NCBI RefSeq assembly: GCF_014332515.1 | Contig: NZ_VFSD01000003.1 | Span: forward strand, 62,001-126,000 | Source: Pontibacter beigongshangensis | GTDB taxonomy: Bacteria > Bacteroidota > Bacteroidia > Cytophagales > Hymenobacteraceae | Direction: 5' to 3' | DNA length: 64,000 bases | Part shown: in pieces, positions 36,846-44,099 of the stretch | Numbering within the stretch: the first letter of the stretch is position 1 | Layout: each line of letters opens with the position of its first letter | The notes under the pieces: model-generated | What the model saw: only the letters and a program-made list of their open reading frames with translations | Database searches by the model: none | What the model was told of the DNA's origin: nothing | Translations under genes and position numbers: made by a program

Positions 36846-38138
36846 ATGATTGATTACGGTAAAAATATAAATCAGGCCACCGCCTTGTCTGCGTGGTGGA
36901 AATTAGCTGACAAGTACAACAGAAGCTTACCTCCGCAACCGGTTGTTAGAAAACTACCAAACGGAACCTTAAAGACTGTATACATCCGGAGGGGACTCAT
37001 CTCCAAGAGCGTGATAGAGACCGGTGAGAAGCTGATCCTGCGTTACATAGAGGCTTTTAACCAGGCGCGTAAGCTGAACCTGGTAAAGAACGAGGCTCCT
37101 AGCTTGTCGACCAACAGCGTAGAGTTGAGCCGCTTGTTCCAGACCTCAGATCGCACCGTAAGAGCACACCTGAACGTGCTCCGCAAGCCAGGCATCGGCT
37201 TTATTTCGCAGTACAATTTCAGGGGGTCACGTGCCAATTATGAGCTGTGGATAAACCCGGAAATACTCTGGGCAGGGCAAACCGAAATTTCAAAAAATGC
37301 CCCCTGCGCCGCCCCTGCGCGCCTCCAAAACAAGAATCTTCCGCATATTAAACAACTAGAAACACCAGAGACTAAAGAAAAAGAAATAACGCATGTGGAT
37401 AAATGCGGAGTTGCAGAGCAACAGGGTGCCATGCCTGCCGGCGATGGCAAAACGGGCCACACTATTACCAGCGACACAGGGCCGCAACAACCTGCTGAAA
37501 TCCCTGTAGAAGCTGCTGTCAGGCCCCTGGCAGCAAAAAAACAGGCTACGGAGGCTGGGAGCGCGGCGCGGGCCGAGAAAGACGCTCAAAAGGCCGTTTT
37601 TCTGACTTATGTCGAGAACTTCTGGACGATCGCCTGGAAACTGCTTTACCCTACTGCCGAATTCAATGAGTACTGCCAGCGCATGGCCAAAAACGCGATT
37701 TACTTCGGCGTTTACCGAGGCTTTAAAGCACAATTGTCTGCTGCAGAATGGGAGCAATACCACCTCCAAGCCATTGAAAGGCTGAAGCTTGCGGCCAATT
37801 ATTACGAGAACCACCCCGACAAGCACCCGCCCCTGCCATACGCGGAGTTTAAGCCAGGCACCGGCTACTTTGACCACCAAAACACCCGAGGTTTTGAAGG
37901 CACTCACGACTGGTATACCAGGCAACAGGTCTGGAAGCGCCAGCAAAAGGTGAACGATGCCCTACGCAGGGCCGAGAAGGAGATCAGGCTGCACAAGCAA
38001 GGCAAGCTGCGGGACGAGCTCCAGCGAAAAACGCCTCTGGAGATGTTCCGCTACCAGGAGACCAGGCTCAAGCGCTTCGGCAAAGCGGCCCTGGACAAGT
38101 TCTATGCTCAATTTTCAACACAAATACCTAATTCTTAG
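36846..38138 (+). CDS. Winged-helix replication-type protein
   Basis: A 430-residue protein. Residues about 75-140 contain a winged helix (NSVELSRLFQTSDRTVRAHL, then RKPGIGFISQYNFRGSRANY), the kind found in phage and plasmid replication initiators. A disordered middle (about 155-245, rich in A, P, T, K) leads to a helical C-terminal domain with a basic end (RRAEKEIRLHKQGKLRDELQ). Position between early and cargo genes supports a role in phage DNA replication, but I do not see a helicase or primase motif. Host DnaB/C loading could be the job, which is inference. Confidence 0.65.
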   Translation: MIDYGKNINQATALSAWWKLADKYNRSLPPQPVVRKLPNGTLKTVYIRRGLISKSVIETGEKLILRYIEAFNQARKLNLVKNEAPSLSTNSVELSRLFQTSDRTVRAHLNVLRKPGIGFISQYNFRGSRANYELWINPEILWAGQTEISKNAPCAAPARLQNKNLPHIKQLETPETKEKEITHVDKCGVAEQQGAMPAGDGKTGHTITSDTGPQQPAEIPVEAAVRPLAAKKQATEAGSAARAEKDAQKAVFLTYVENFWTIAWKLLYPTAEFNEYCQRMAKNAIYFGVYRGFKAQLSAAEWEQYHLQAIERLKLAANYYENHPDKHPPLPYAEFKPGTGYFDHQNTRGFEGTHDWYTRQQVWKRQQKVNDALRRAEKEIRLHKQGKLRDELQRKTPLEMFRYQETRLKRFGKAALDKFYAQFSTQIPNS

Positions 38139-38143
38139 ACCCC

Positions 38144-38419
38144 ATGAGTAACACGAGTATGACCAACAGAACCGCTGCTGGCGAGAATTTCGCAGCCCAG
38201 GCACTAAGCAAAGCCGTTGTCTATTTCATCGATGGCAACTCCCGGAAATTCTTCTCCAGGGATAAAACCAGGAAACAGAACATCCCGAACAGAACGCTGG
38301 GGATGAGCCGGTTAAAGAAGATGGTGGAAGGTTGGCACGACAATGTGCAGACCGCCATCATCTACGACAACACCACCGATCAGGAGGTGACGCGCTACAA
38401 AGACGGTTCCTGGACATGA
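38144..38419 (+). CDS. Small phage hypothetical protein
   Basis: A 91-residue protein with TLGMSRLKKMVEGWHDNVQTA and a VTRYKDGSW end. Its stop overlaps the next gene (ATGA). Met6 is an alternative start. No family recognised. Confidence 0.55.
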   Translation: MSNTSMTNRTAAGENFAAQALSKAVVYFIDGNSRKFFSRDKTRKQNIPNRTLGMSRLKKMVEGWHDNVQTAIIYDNTTDQEVTRYKDGSWT

Positions 38420-38754
38420 GCCACCTGCTCGAAAGCCAACAGATCGAGATTTCGGCACCCGAGGCAAAAGACTTGGCCAGAGCAATTTGGCTGGTTGTAT
38501 CCAGGCCGGTAGATGCCAGAAATAAACTGGAGCTGTTCGAGGCCATTGCCTTCCCCTGCTTGCGGCAGGCTGGCCTAAAGCTTGCCAGGCGAGCTATGAG
38601 GGCGAAGTCAGGCAAGAAGATCAAGCTTACCCTCACGGCTCAGGAGCTCCTGAGCATTCACCAGCTGATCAATGAATTCCCTGTGGAGCTATACAATATC
38701 CTGAGCACCATCGACCGCAAGGTCCGCAACTACGACCAGAAAGTAGAAATCTAA
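38416..38754 (+). CDS. Phage hypothetical protein
   Basis: A 112-residue helical protein, taken from the ATG at 38416 that overlaps the upstream stop; a frame opening at 38332 is inside the previous gene. It has LELFEAIAFPCLRQAGLKLA and basic RRAMRAKSGKKIKLTLT. Probably early operon. No family recognised. Confidence 0.55.
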   Translation: MSHLLESQQIEISAPEAKDLARAIWLVVSRPVDARNKLELFEAIAFPCLRQAGLKLARRAMRAKSGKKIKLTLTAQELLSIHQLINEFPVELYNILSTIDRKVRNYDQKVEI

Positions 38755-38769
38755 CCTTACCCCCCAAAC

Positions 38770-39396
38770 ATGAAAAATTGGCATTTAAGTTACCCTCCAG
38801 CCGTGCAGGAGGCGCAGATACTCCTTTCCGTTGCCCGAGCACAGGCTCTCAAACTTATGGAGCATCTCTCGCCATTCTGTAGCAAAATAGGCATTGTAGG
38901 ATCTGTGCGTCGCGAGCAAGAGTATGTAAAAGACATAGAGCTGTGCTGCACGCCAAACCGTGAAATAGTACCCACCTTGTTCGATACCACAACCCAGCGC
39001 TGCTCCAGGTTTGTGCATGAAGCTAAAAACCTGGGCGAAGTTCTGAAAGGGAATCCGGCAGATGGTCGCTATATGCAGATCATGCTGCCCTCAGGAATCA
39101 AACTTGACTTGTTCATCCCCCAGGCACATGACTATTACCGCCAATATGCCATACGTACCGGATCAGCTACCTACTCGGCACAGATCATAGCCTTGGGCTG
39201 GCGCAAGCTGGGCTGGTGCGGCACCGAGCATGGCCTACGGCGGGAGGAGTACTGCACCCACGATGGCAACGGCTGGAAGTGGAACAACCGAGAGACTGGC
39301 CAGGAGTTGCCTCCAGCCTGGGAATCTGAAAGAGAGTTTTTTGACTGGCTAAAAGTGCCGTTCAGGCACCCGAAGCATAGGGAAGTTTATAGATAA
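38770..39396 (+). CDS. Stand-alone DNA polymerase beta-like nucleotidyltransferase
   Basis: A 208-residue protein with the polymerase X palm signature: IGIVGSVRREQEYVKDIELC has the GS-x-R motif (Gly44, Ser45) and the acidic pair Asp55/Glu57; LPSGIKLDLFIP carries the third acidic residue, Asp113. In Pol beta the corresponding residues bind two metal ions for nucleotide transfer. It lacks the N-terminal 8-kDa and fingers-type helix-hairpin-helix domains, so it is only the catalytic part plus a C-terminal about 90 residues with Trp-rich motifs. It may repair, tail or modify phage DNA or RNA. Small phage proteins of this sort occur, but their function is not settled. Confidence 0.75.
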   Translation: MKNWHLSYPPAVQEAQILLSVARAQALKLMEHLSPFCSKIGIVGSVRREQEYVKDIELCCTPNREIVPTLFDTTTQRCSRFVHEAKNLGEVLKGNPADGRYMQIMLPSGIKLDLFIPQAHDYYRQYAIRTGSATYSAQIIALGWRKLGWCGTEHGLRREEYCTHDGNGWKWNNRETGQELPPAWESEREFFDWLKVPFRHPKHREVYR

Positions 39397-39408
39397 AACT
39401 TAAAGAAT

Positions 39409-39768
39409 ATGAATCACAAAACCTTTCAGGCAGTCATATATATTGCCTATTGCATCTACGGCAAGCGCCGTGTGCATGCCAACTACAACTTGGATCAATT
39501 GCACGTCCAACTCATAAAGGCAACTGGCAGGGAAGATGAACTGGTGCTGCTACGCATCTTGAGAAAACAGATAGAGGAAAACAACAGCAAAATAAGCGCC
39601 GCACAGAAAAAGTTAGACAACATCAAATATTCTGAGAATGGCAAATGGCTCAACTCCGATTTGTTAAAAGGCCTAGGCATAAACATGCGCAAAGTAACTT
39701 ATCTGCTAGACAAGAACCCCGACTACACTGATCACCAAATAAAGGAGGCCTATTTCGAAGAAAAGTAA
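39409..39768 (+). CDS. Phage hypothetical protein
   Basis: A 119-residue protein, YIAYCIYGKRRVHANYNLDQ in the N-terminal half and a helical middle (ILRKQIEENNSKISAAQKKL). It ends the early plus-strand run, after which transcription meets the convergent DUF2971 gene. No family recognised. Confidence 0.5.
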   Translation: MNHKTFQAVIYIAYCIYGKRRVHANYNLDQLHVQLIKATGREDELVLLRILRKQIEENNSKISAAQKKLDNIKYSENGKWLNSDLLKGLGINMRKVTYLLDKNPDYTDHQIKEAYFEEK

Positions 39769-39788
39769 AAAAACTAATGATTTATAAT

Positions 39789-40754
39789 TTACCAATTTCG
39801 ATATGGTAAGATCGATGCTGATATCTTCACATTATTGTTCTTTGATAAAAGTAACTCACAAGATTTTATAGCAAGCTCCATATGCGGTGTTGGGCCAACT
39901 ACTATTTCGGTTAAGTTAACCTGTTCATCGTCTTCCGACAGAGGAATTTCTATGTATGGTATTAAAAAGCTTTTGCCCTGTCTGAATTTTAAATCTTGCT
40001 GTTCAAATGGTATATATTCATCAGCAAGATTCCAAGTAGCAGTGAAACCATCCCCAGTTGGAGTAATTTTTAAGTTTGTGGGTGCTTTAAGTATCACTCT
40101 TGACTCAGCATAACCTGCAATAATTCTCCATTCACATTCTTCGCTGAAAGCCGAATGTTTTATTAAAGGAGCATATTTAAAAGTATTGTTTATAGCTTTA
40201 TAATAGATGCCTCGGGTATATTCTTCATGATTACCATCTAATGATGCCTTCTTCATTTTGTATTCCTCGGGAGAAATTTCAATTATCATCTTTTTTATAA
40301 AATTCTCTATTTCTTTAGAATCAGTCAGGTTGTCATAATATATACATTTCCCAATGTAAAGGTTATGCATTTCCATCATTCTATTAATTTGTCCAAGACT
40401 CTCTTCATCAAAAAAAGAAATAGAATACCCCCCATCTGGGCAGTAACCTCGCCACTGACTTAATAAGTCTTTGTTCTCAGATAGAGAGAATGAAAATATT
40501 GGTTCTACTAATTTATCGCTAGGAAAAACGTCTAACAAATTTGGTTTTAATTCAAAATCATAAAGCTTAAATATGGTTTCTTTAATCACCTTTAGAGCAT
40601 GGATATATTCAGTTGTATCATTCATGTAGTGAATGTTTGTAAACCAAAGTTTTTTATGATTTGTAATCCCTAATAGACCTGCTTGAGAACTATAGTGATA
40701 CAGGTTAGGAATTTCCGAGTTAATTTGAGTGTAGATGTGGAATGAATTATCCAT
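39789..40754 (-). CDS. DUF2971-family protein, cargo gene
   Basis: A 321-residue protein on the minus strand, AT-rich compared with its neighbours, taken from Met19 of a frame open to 40808. It matches the DUF2971 pattern: LYHYSSQAGLLGIT near the start, LWFTNIHYMNDTTEY, then IFSFSLSENKDLLSQWRGYCPDGGYSISF, and EWRIIAGY late. The HYSS/FSL/EWR triad-like layout looks a little like ADP-ribosyltransferase folds, but I cannot show that. DUF2971 genes often lie in mobile or defence loci, and a role in host takeover or anti-phage defence is inference. Confidence 0.78.
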   Translation of the reverse strand: MDNSFHIYTQINSEIPNLYHYSSQAGLLGITNHKKLWFTNIHYMNDTTEYIHALKVIKETIFKLYDFELKPNLLDVFPSDKLVEPIFSFSLSENKDLLSQWRGYCPDGGYSISFFDEESLGQINRMMEMHNLYIGKCIYYDNLTDSKEIENFIKKMIIEISPEEYKMKKASLDGNHEEYTRGIYYKAINNTFKYAPLIKHSAFSEECEWRIIAGYAESRVILKAPTNLKITPTGDGFTATWNLADEYIPFEQQDLKFRQGKSFLIPYIEIPLSEDDEQVNLTEIVVGPTPHMELAIKSCELLLSKNNNVKISASILPYRNW

Positions 40755-40823
40755 CAATATTGAGAATTGGTTGTTCGACCTAATATATGATTTTAATATT
40801 AATACCAATGAATAATTAAGACC

Positions 40824-41006
40824 ATGAATCTAAACAAACACATAGGGCACCGCCTGGCAGTTAACCAGTTCGGTAAAGAGGTTGAACTGGAATGCTTGAC
40901 CTGTAATGAAACACTGGCCACTGAGCCAGCAACAAGTAAAATAAAAGCAGAAGCCGAGGCTCCTGTATGTACCATGGAAGAAGGCTGTGTTAGTTGCGGT
41001 AGTTAA
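40824..41006 (+). CDS. Small cysteine-rich protein
   Basis: A 60-residue protein with CLTCNETL in the middle and CTMEEGCVSCGS at the end; five cysteines could bind Zn. It is divergent from the DUF2971 gene across 69 bases. The IGHRL...ECLTCNE pattern recalls short zinc-ribbon proteins of phages. No exact family. Confidence 0.5.
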   Translation: MNLNKHIGHRLAVNQFGKEVELECLTCNETLATEPATSKIKAEAEAPVCTMEEGCVSCGS

Positions 41007-41014
41007 GGGTATCA

Positions 41015-41353
41015 TTAACCTTTACAAATCACAAGGAATTTACACTCCTTGCCTGTTGCTTTGATCAGTACAGCTGCCGCTGAGGCCAGACTTTTAGTTG
41101 CATTCAATGTTCCCTGCCTCGGGTTACGAAACGGATTCTTCATGTCCAGTTCATATTCTTCAATAGAAAAGCGGTAGTCAATAAACTTTTTATTCCGGTC
41201 CATTTTAGCCCAGGCCCGAGCCTGAATTTCCATGAGGCTACCAGGTGTCTTGCAAAACACCACCGTGTGCCGGTTCGGCAGGTCCGCCTTCATCTCCTGA
41301 TACGAGGGGTAGATATGTAGAAAAAAGCCTGTGTAGAGGTCTTGGTATTCCAT
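41015..41353 (-). CDS. Hypothetical protein in cargo region
   Basis: A 112-residue protein on the minus strand, with an aromatic N-terminal half (YTGFFLHIYPSYQEM) and basic end. It converges with the Cys-rich gene, 8 bases apart. No family recognised. Confidence 0.5.
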   Translation of the reverse strand: MEYQDLYTGFFLHIYPSYQEMKADLPNRHTVVFCKTPGSLMEIQARAWAKMDRNKKFIDYRFSIEEYELDMKNPFRNPRQGTLNATKSLASAAAVLIKATGKECKFLVICKG

Positions 41354-41471
41354 AGCCCTTTTATTCTTATAAGCTTAAGATTAATATAAAATTAGACGCC
41401 TGGGACTCATTAGGCTCATGGAGCAATGAAGAAATTGAAGGGATACTGGGAGCAGAAAAAGCGGTATAGGT

Positions 41472-42035
41472 CTACACCGCTTTTTCTTTTTCTCTCACAT
41501 AATTATAGAGTGTCTGTTTTGAAATACCCAGCAGCTCGCAAATTTCTTTTAAAGAATGCTGCTTACCATGATAAAGCTTGATAGCTGTCTCCTGCTTTTT
41601 CTTATCAAGCTTTTCAGGTCTTCCTCCAACTCGGCCTCTGGCTCTTGCTGCAGTAAGTCCAGCGTGCGTGCGTTCCTGGTTAAGGTTACGCTCAAACTCC
41701 GCCATGGCTCCGAAGATATGAAACACCAACTTTCCAGTTGAGGTCGTTGTATCAATACTTTCCTGCAAACTCTTTAGGGCTATTCCCTCTTGCTCCAGGT
41801 AATTCATCCAGTCGATCAGGTCCTTGAGAGAGCGGCCCAGGCGGTCAAGCCTCCAGATCACCAAGGTGTCTCCCTTACGAAGCATATCTTTTGCTTTGGC
41901 CAGACCAGGGCGATCAGCTTTGGTACCACTTATTTTATCGGAGAAGATCCGTTCACAACCTGCGGCTTTCAGGGCGTCATTTTGAAGGTCCGAATTCTGA
42001 TCAGCGGTCGAGACTCTGGAGTATCCTATCAGCAT
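41472..42035 (-). CDS. Serine recombinase (resolvase/invertase)
   Basis: A 187-residue small serine recombinase. MLIGYSRVSTADQNSDLQND holds nucleophile Ser9; ISGTKADRPGLAKAKDM and VIWRLDRLGRSLKDLIDWM hold the catalytic arginines; GAMAEFERNLNQERTHAGL is the dimer helix, and the C-terminal HTH (SLKEICELLGISKQTLYNYV) binds DNA. It could be a DNA invertase or a cassette resolvase. It is beside the repeat-flanked genes at 42.1-43.6 kb, which may be its substrate, but I did not find clear inverted crossover sites around it. Confidence 0.9.
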   Translation of the reverse strand: MLIGYSRVSTADQNSDLQNDALKAAGCERIFSDKISGTKADRPGLAKAKDMLRKGDTLVIWRLDRLGRSLKDLIDWMNYLEQEGIALKSLQESIDTTTSTGKLVFHIFGAMAEFERNLNQERTHAGLTAARARGRVGGRPEKLDKKKQETAIKLYHGKQHSLKEICELLGISKQTLYNYVREKEKAV

Positions 42036-42155
42036 CAGTAAAAAGTCTATAAACTCGTTAGCTAAAGATACAAATTTTACCTTAATTTATTGACGGCTTA
42101 TTAGCCATATAAATACTGCTGAGGCAGTACATTTTCGAGTGGCTTTTTCACGCCC

Positions 42156-42227
42156 AGAAAACGAGGGTTTTATGCATTGGCAAAACGATATATAGTGTAT
42201 TCGTTAATCCAGTTACGGTTATCTGTC
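42156..42227 (+). repeat. Cassette-flanking repeat module, copy 1
   Basis: AGAAAACGAGGGTTTTAT, a 20-30-nt spacer, then GTTAATCCAGTTACGGTTAT and CTGTC. It lies about 90 bases before the HEAT-like gene and matches the module between that gene and the next. Confidence 0.55.
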
Positions 42228-42319
42228 AAAATCGACAATAAAGCGTATGTTTTGGTTAGTACATAGGACAGATAAACCGAATACTCCGTTTAGCAAGTAG
42301 TTAGCAGGAAATTATAAGT

Positions 42320-43057
42320 ATGATTGATTTCTTCAAGAGTAAAGAAAAGAAGCTGCAAGAAGCTCGTCTAAAGTTAGAGCAGGAATTAAGTTCTAACGGC
42401 ATGGAGTTCTTAATTGAGTCTATGGCTTCTGAAGACATATACTCTCCGCTACTTGAAAAACAAAGAAGGGAAGTGATTAGCGGTACTGATGATGTTTCAT
42501 GGTATGCTTACCGCAGAGCTGAAAAGTTAGAGAGTGATGCGGATAAGGCAGAACTACTTGCTCTCCTCGAAACATATGCCGATTCACCCATAAGAAGTCA
42601 TGTCTACTTTGCACTTGCTCATTTAGCTAAGAACAGAGAAGACAACGAGCTTTTTAGCTTTTTGATGGAAAAGCTACAGTCGGAAAAGGATAAGGAAAGT
42701 AAGCTGTTGATTCTAATGGGAGTAAAGGAAATGAAAAAGGATGCCGTACTAAACATCAAACCCATTCAATTACTTACCAAGTCAAGAAGTTATAAAATAA
42801 AGACCCAAGCAATCCTTGCTCTTCAAGAAACACATAATCCCGAAGTTGAGCCTTTACTGCTTGAGCTTTTCAGAGAGACAAAAGATAGCCATACAAAAAA
42901 AATGATTTGTACTCCACTTAAATCCGTGGGAACATATGAATCAGTACCTATTCTCGAACGTGAATACAAAATTACAAGAGACCACGGTTTGAGAAGCAGC
43001 ATAGAGTTCACGCTCAATAAAATTAAGGAAAGAAAATCTGCTGCTAACCCAAGCTAA
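42320..43057 (+). CDS. HEAT-repeat-like protein, cassette-type gene A
   Basis: A 245-residue all-helical protein with repeated about 30-residue helix pairs (AELLALLETYADSPIRSHVY, YKIKTQAILALQETHNPEVE, HTKKMICTPLKSVGTYESVP) typical of HEAT-like folds. It is AT-rich compared with the phage structural genes. Direct repeat modules flank it on both sides, and the dyad that starts at its stop codon is repeated after the next gene. This looks like a mobile unit. Function unknown; HEAT proteins in mobile loci often act as immunity or regulatory proteins, but I claim nothing here. Confidence 0.65.
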   Translation: MIDFFKSKEKKLQEARLKLEQELSSNGMEFLIESMASEDIYSPLLEKQRREVISGTDDVSWYAYRRAEKLESDADKAELLALLETYADSPIRSHVYFALAHLAKNREDNELFSFLMEKLQSEKDKESKLLILMGVKEMKKDAVLNIKPIQLLTKSRSYKIKTQAILALQETHNPEVEPLLLELFRETKDSHTKKMICTPLKSVGTYESVPILEREYKITRDHGLRSSIEFTLNKIKERKSAANPS

Positions 43058-43161
43058 ATCACACCAAGGCGTGCTTTAGCAAAACCGTTACCTGAAGGTC
43101 AAGAAAACGTTCGTTTTATTGACGATATTTTTAATTTGGTAATCCAGTTCCGCTTATCTGT
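43053..43161 (+). repeat. Cassette-flanking repeat module, copy 2
   Basis: The dyad GCTAAATCACACC-AA-GGCGTGCTTTAGC (43053-43080; overlaps the stop of gene A) is followed by CCGTTA, the hairpin AAACG-TT-CGTTT (43104-43115) and AATCCAGTTCCGCTTATCTG (43141-43160). The first dyad recurs after gene B, the last part before gene A. Confidence 0.6.
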
Positions 43162-43197
43162 TCATTAAATTATCAAAGTATCTAAGAAGTCTTAAAA

Positions 43198-43440
43198 ATG
43201 TGGATTGTTATCAAGTTACTGCTGATAGTGTTCTTTGTTAAATTCTTCAGCTATCCAGGAGCTTTTATTAGATATGCTGTGAGTGACAAATCAAGACGCT
43301 TTGAACAAGTTTTAAAAGAAGATAAAAATCTCAACGCAACAATTGGCTTCATGATTCTATTTACAATGATTCTAATAGCAATCGGTGTTTTAGAGATATT
43401 CTTTCCCAACTTCGATTGGTACTTTTATATAATGTCTTAA
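43198..43440 (+). CDS. Small two-TM membrane protein, cassette-type gene B
   Basis: An 80-residue protein with two membrane helices (WIVIKLLLIVFFVKFF and IGFMILFTMILIAIGVLEIF) around a charged loop with SDKSRRFEQVLKEDKN. AT-rich, flanked by the repeat modules. No family recognised. Confidence 0.6.
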   Translation: MWIVIKLLLIVFFVKFFSYPGAFIRYAVSDKSRRFEQVLKEDKNLNATIGFMILFTMILIAIGVLEIFFPNFDWYFYIMS

Positions 43441-43493
43441 TCTGGCACTCAAACAAGTAAAGGAATAACAAAAAAAGCTTCACATATCAAGAC

Positions 43494-43558
43494 TTAAGCC
43501 ACACCAGGGCGTGCCTTAGCTAAAGCCGTTAATAGTCCAATAAACCACCGTTTTATTT
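43494..43558 (+). repeat. Cassette-flanking repeat module, copy 3 (partial)
   Basis: The dyad TTAAGCCACACCAGGGCGTG then CCTTAGC, followed by AAAGCCGTTA and a second hairpin (AATAAAC / GTTTTATT). The first part matches copy 2 closely (CACACCA-GGCGTGC-TTAGC-AAA-CCGTTA), but the AATCCAGTT part is missing. Confidence 0.55.
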
Positions 43559-43579
43559 CCCTTCCCTTCTGCCGGAAAC

Positions 43580-43712
43580 TTGACTCTTTTGAGAAGCCAT
43601 TGGTGGTACTGAAGAAGTTTTCAAGTATGTAGGAAAGAGCCTATTTGTAACTTGATAGTGATAGGTAATTGGTCGTTCTTAGACTTAACAAAACAAAGCT
43701 AAAACGACTATG
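43580..43712 (+). repeat. 5' control module, copy 1, with start-codon hairpin
   Basis: About 130 bases that align end to end with 43974-44099 (shared TTGAC...GAGAAGCCATTGGTG, CTTGATAGTGA, GGTCGT, CTTAG, TAACAA, CTAA). GGTCGTT (43671-43677) and TTAG pair with CTAA and AACGACT (43699-43709), so the hairpin ends at the start codon of the 56-residue gene. Confidence 0.65.
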
Positions 43713-43880
43713 ACAACCTTCCGCTACAGCAACATCGAATCAGCCAGAAACTTTATCTATAACGCCCATAAGCCGAGCAGCCTGGCAATCGTAAAGCAGG
43801 GAGGCAAATTTGTGGTAACCACTAACCGTCACGCTCTGGAGCTTATAAAGTCTGGAGCGGAAGAAGTTAGCCTTTTCTAA
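43710..43880 (+). CDS. 56-residue protein under the shared 5' module
   Basis: Reads MTTFRYSNIESARNFIYNAH, then SSLAIVKQGGKFVVTTNRHA and ends SGAEEVSLF. It is too short for most gene finders. Evidence that it is real: it starts exactly where the amidoligase gene starts relative to the duplicated 5' module, and codon use looks like phage coding sequence. Predicted alpha-beta fold. No family recognised. It may work with the amidoligase, or only share its regulator. Confidence 0.6.
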   Translation: MTTFRYSNIESARNFIYNAHKPSSLAIVKQGGKFVVTTNRHALELIKSGAEEVSLF

Positions 43881-43973
43881 TTTCCTACCGATAGGCTCTA
43901 ACTCGCCCTGCAGATTCATTTCTGGAGGGATTGGCCATCGTGTTCTTTTTCTAAATTCAGTAAAAACTTGACC

Positions 43974-44099
43974 CTCCCGAGAAGCCATTGGTGCAATTGA
44001 AGAACTTTCAAAACACTTGAAAAAGAGTGCTTTAACAGCTTGATAGTGAGTGTTTAATGGTCGTCCTTAGATGTAACAATACAACGCTAAACGACCATG
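43974..44099 (+). repeat. 5' control module, copy 2, with start-codon hairpin
   Basis: ATGGTCGT (44057-44064) and TTAG (44067-44070) pair with CTAA (44087-44090) and ACGACCAT (44091-44098), leaving a 16-nt loop. The last AT of the 3' arm is the first part of the amidoligase ATG (44097-44099). As DNA it is also an 8-bp inverted repeat, so it can be either an operator or an RNA switch. Confidence 0.65.

Noticed and set aside
41472..42319. Invertible segment next to the serine recombinase
   Set aside because: I looked for matching inverted crossover sites on both sides and found only unrelated short dyads; the flanking repeats are direct, not inverted.
43740..43988. 82-residue minus-strand frame
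   Set aside because: It is antisense to the 56-residue gene and the shared 5' module, whose duplication explains the sequence.
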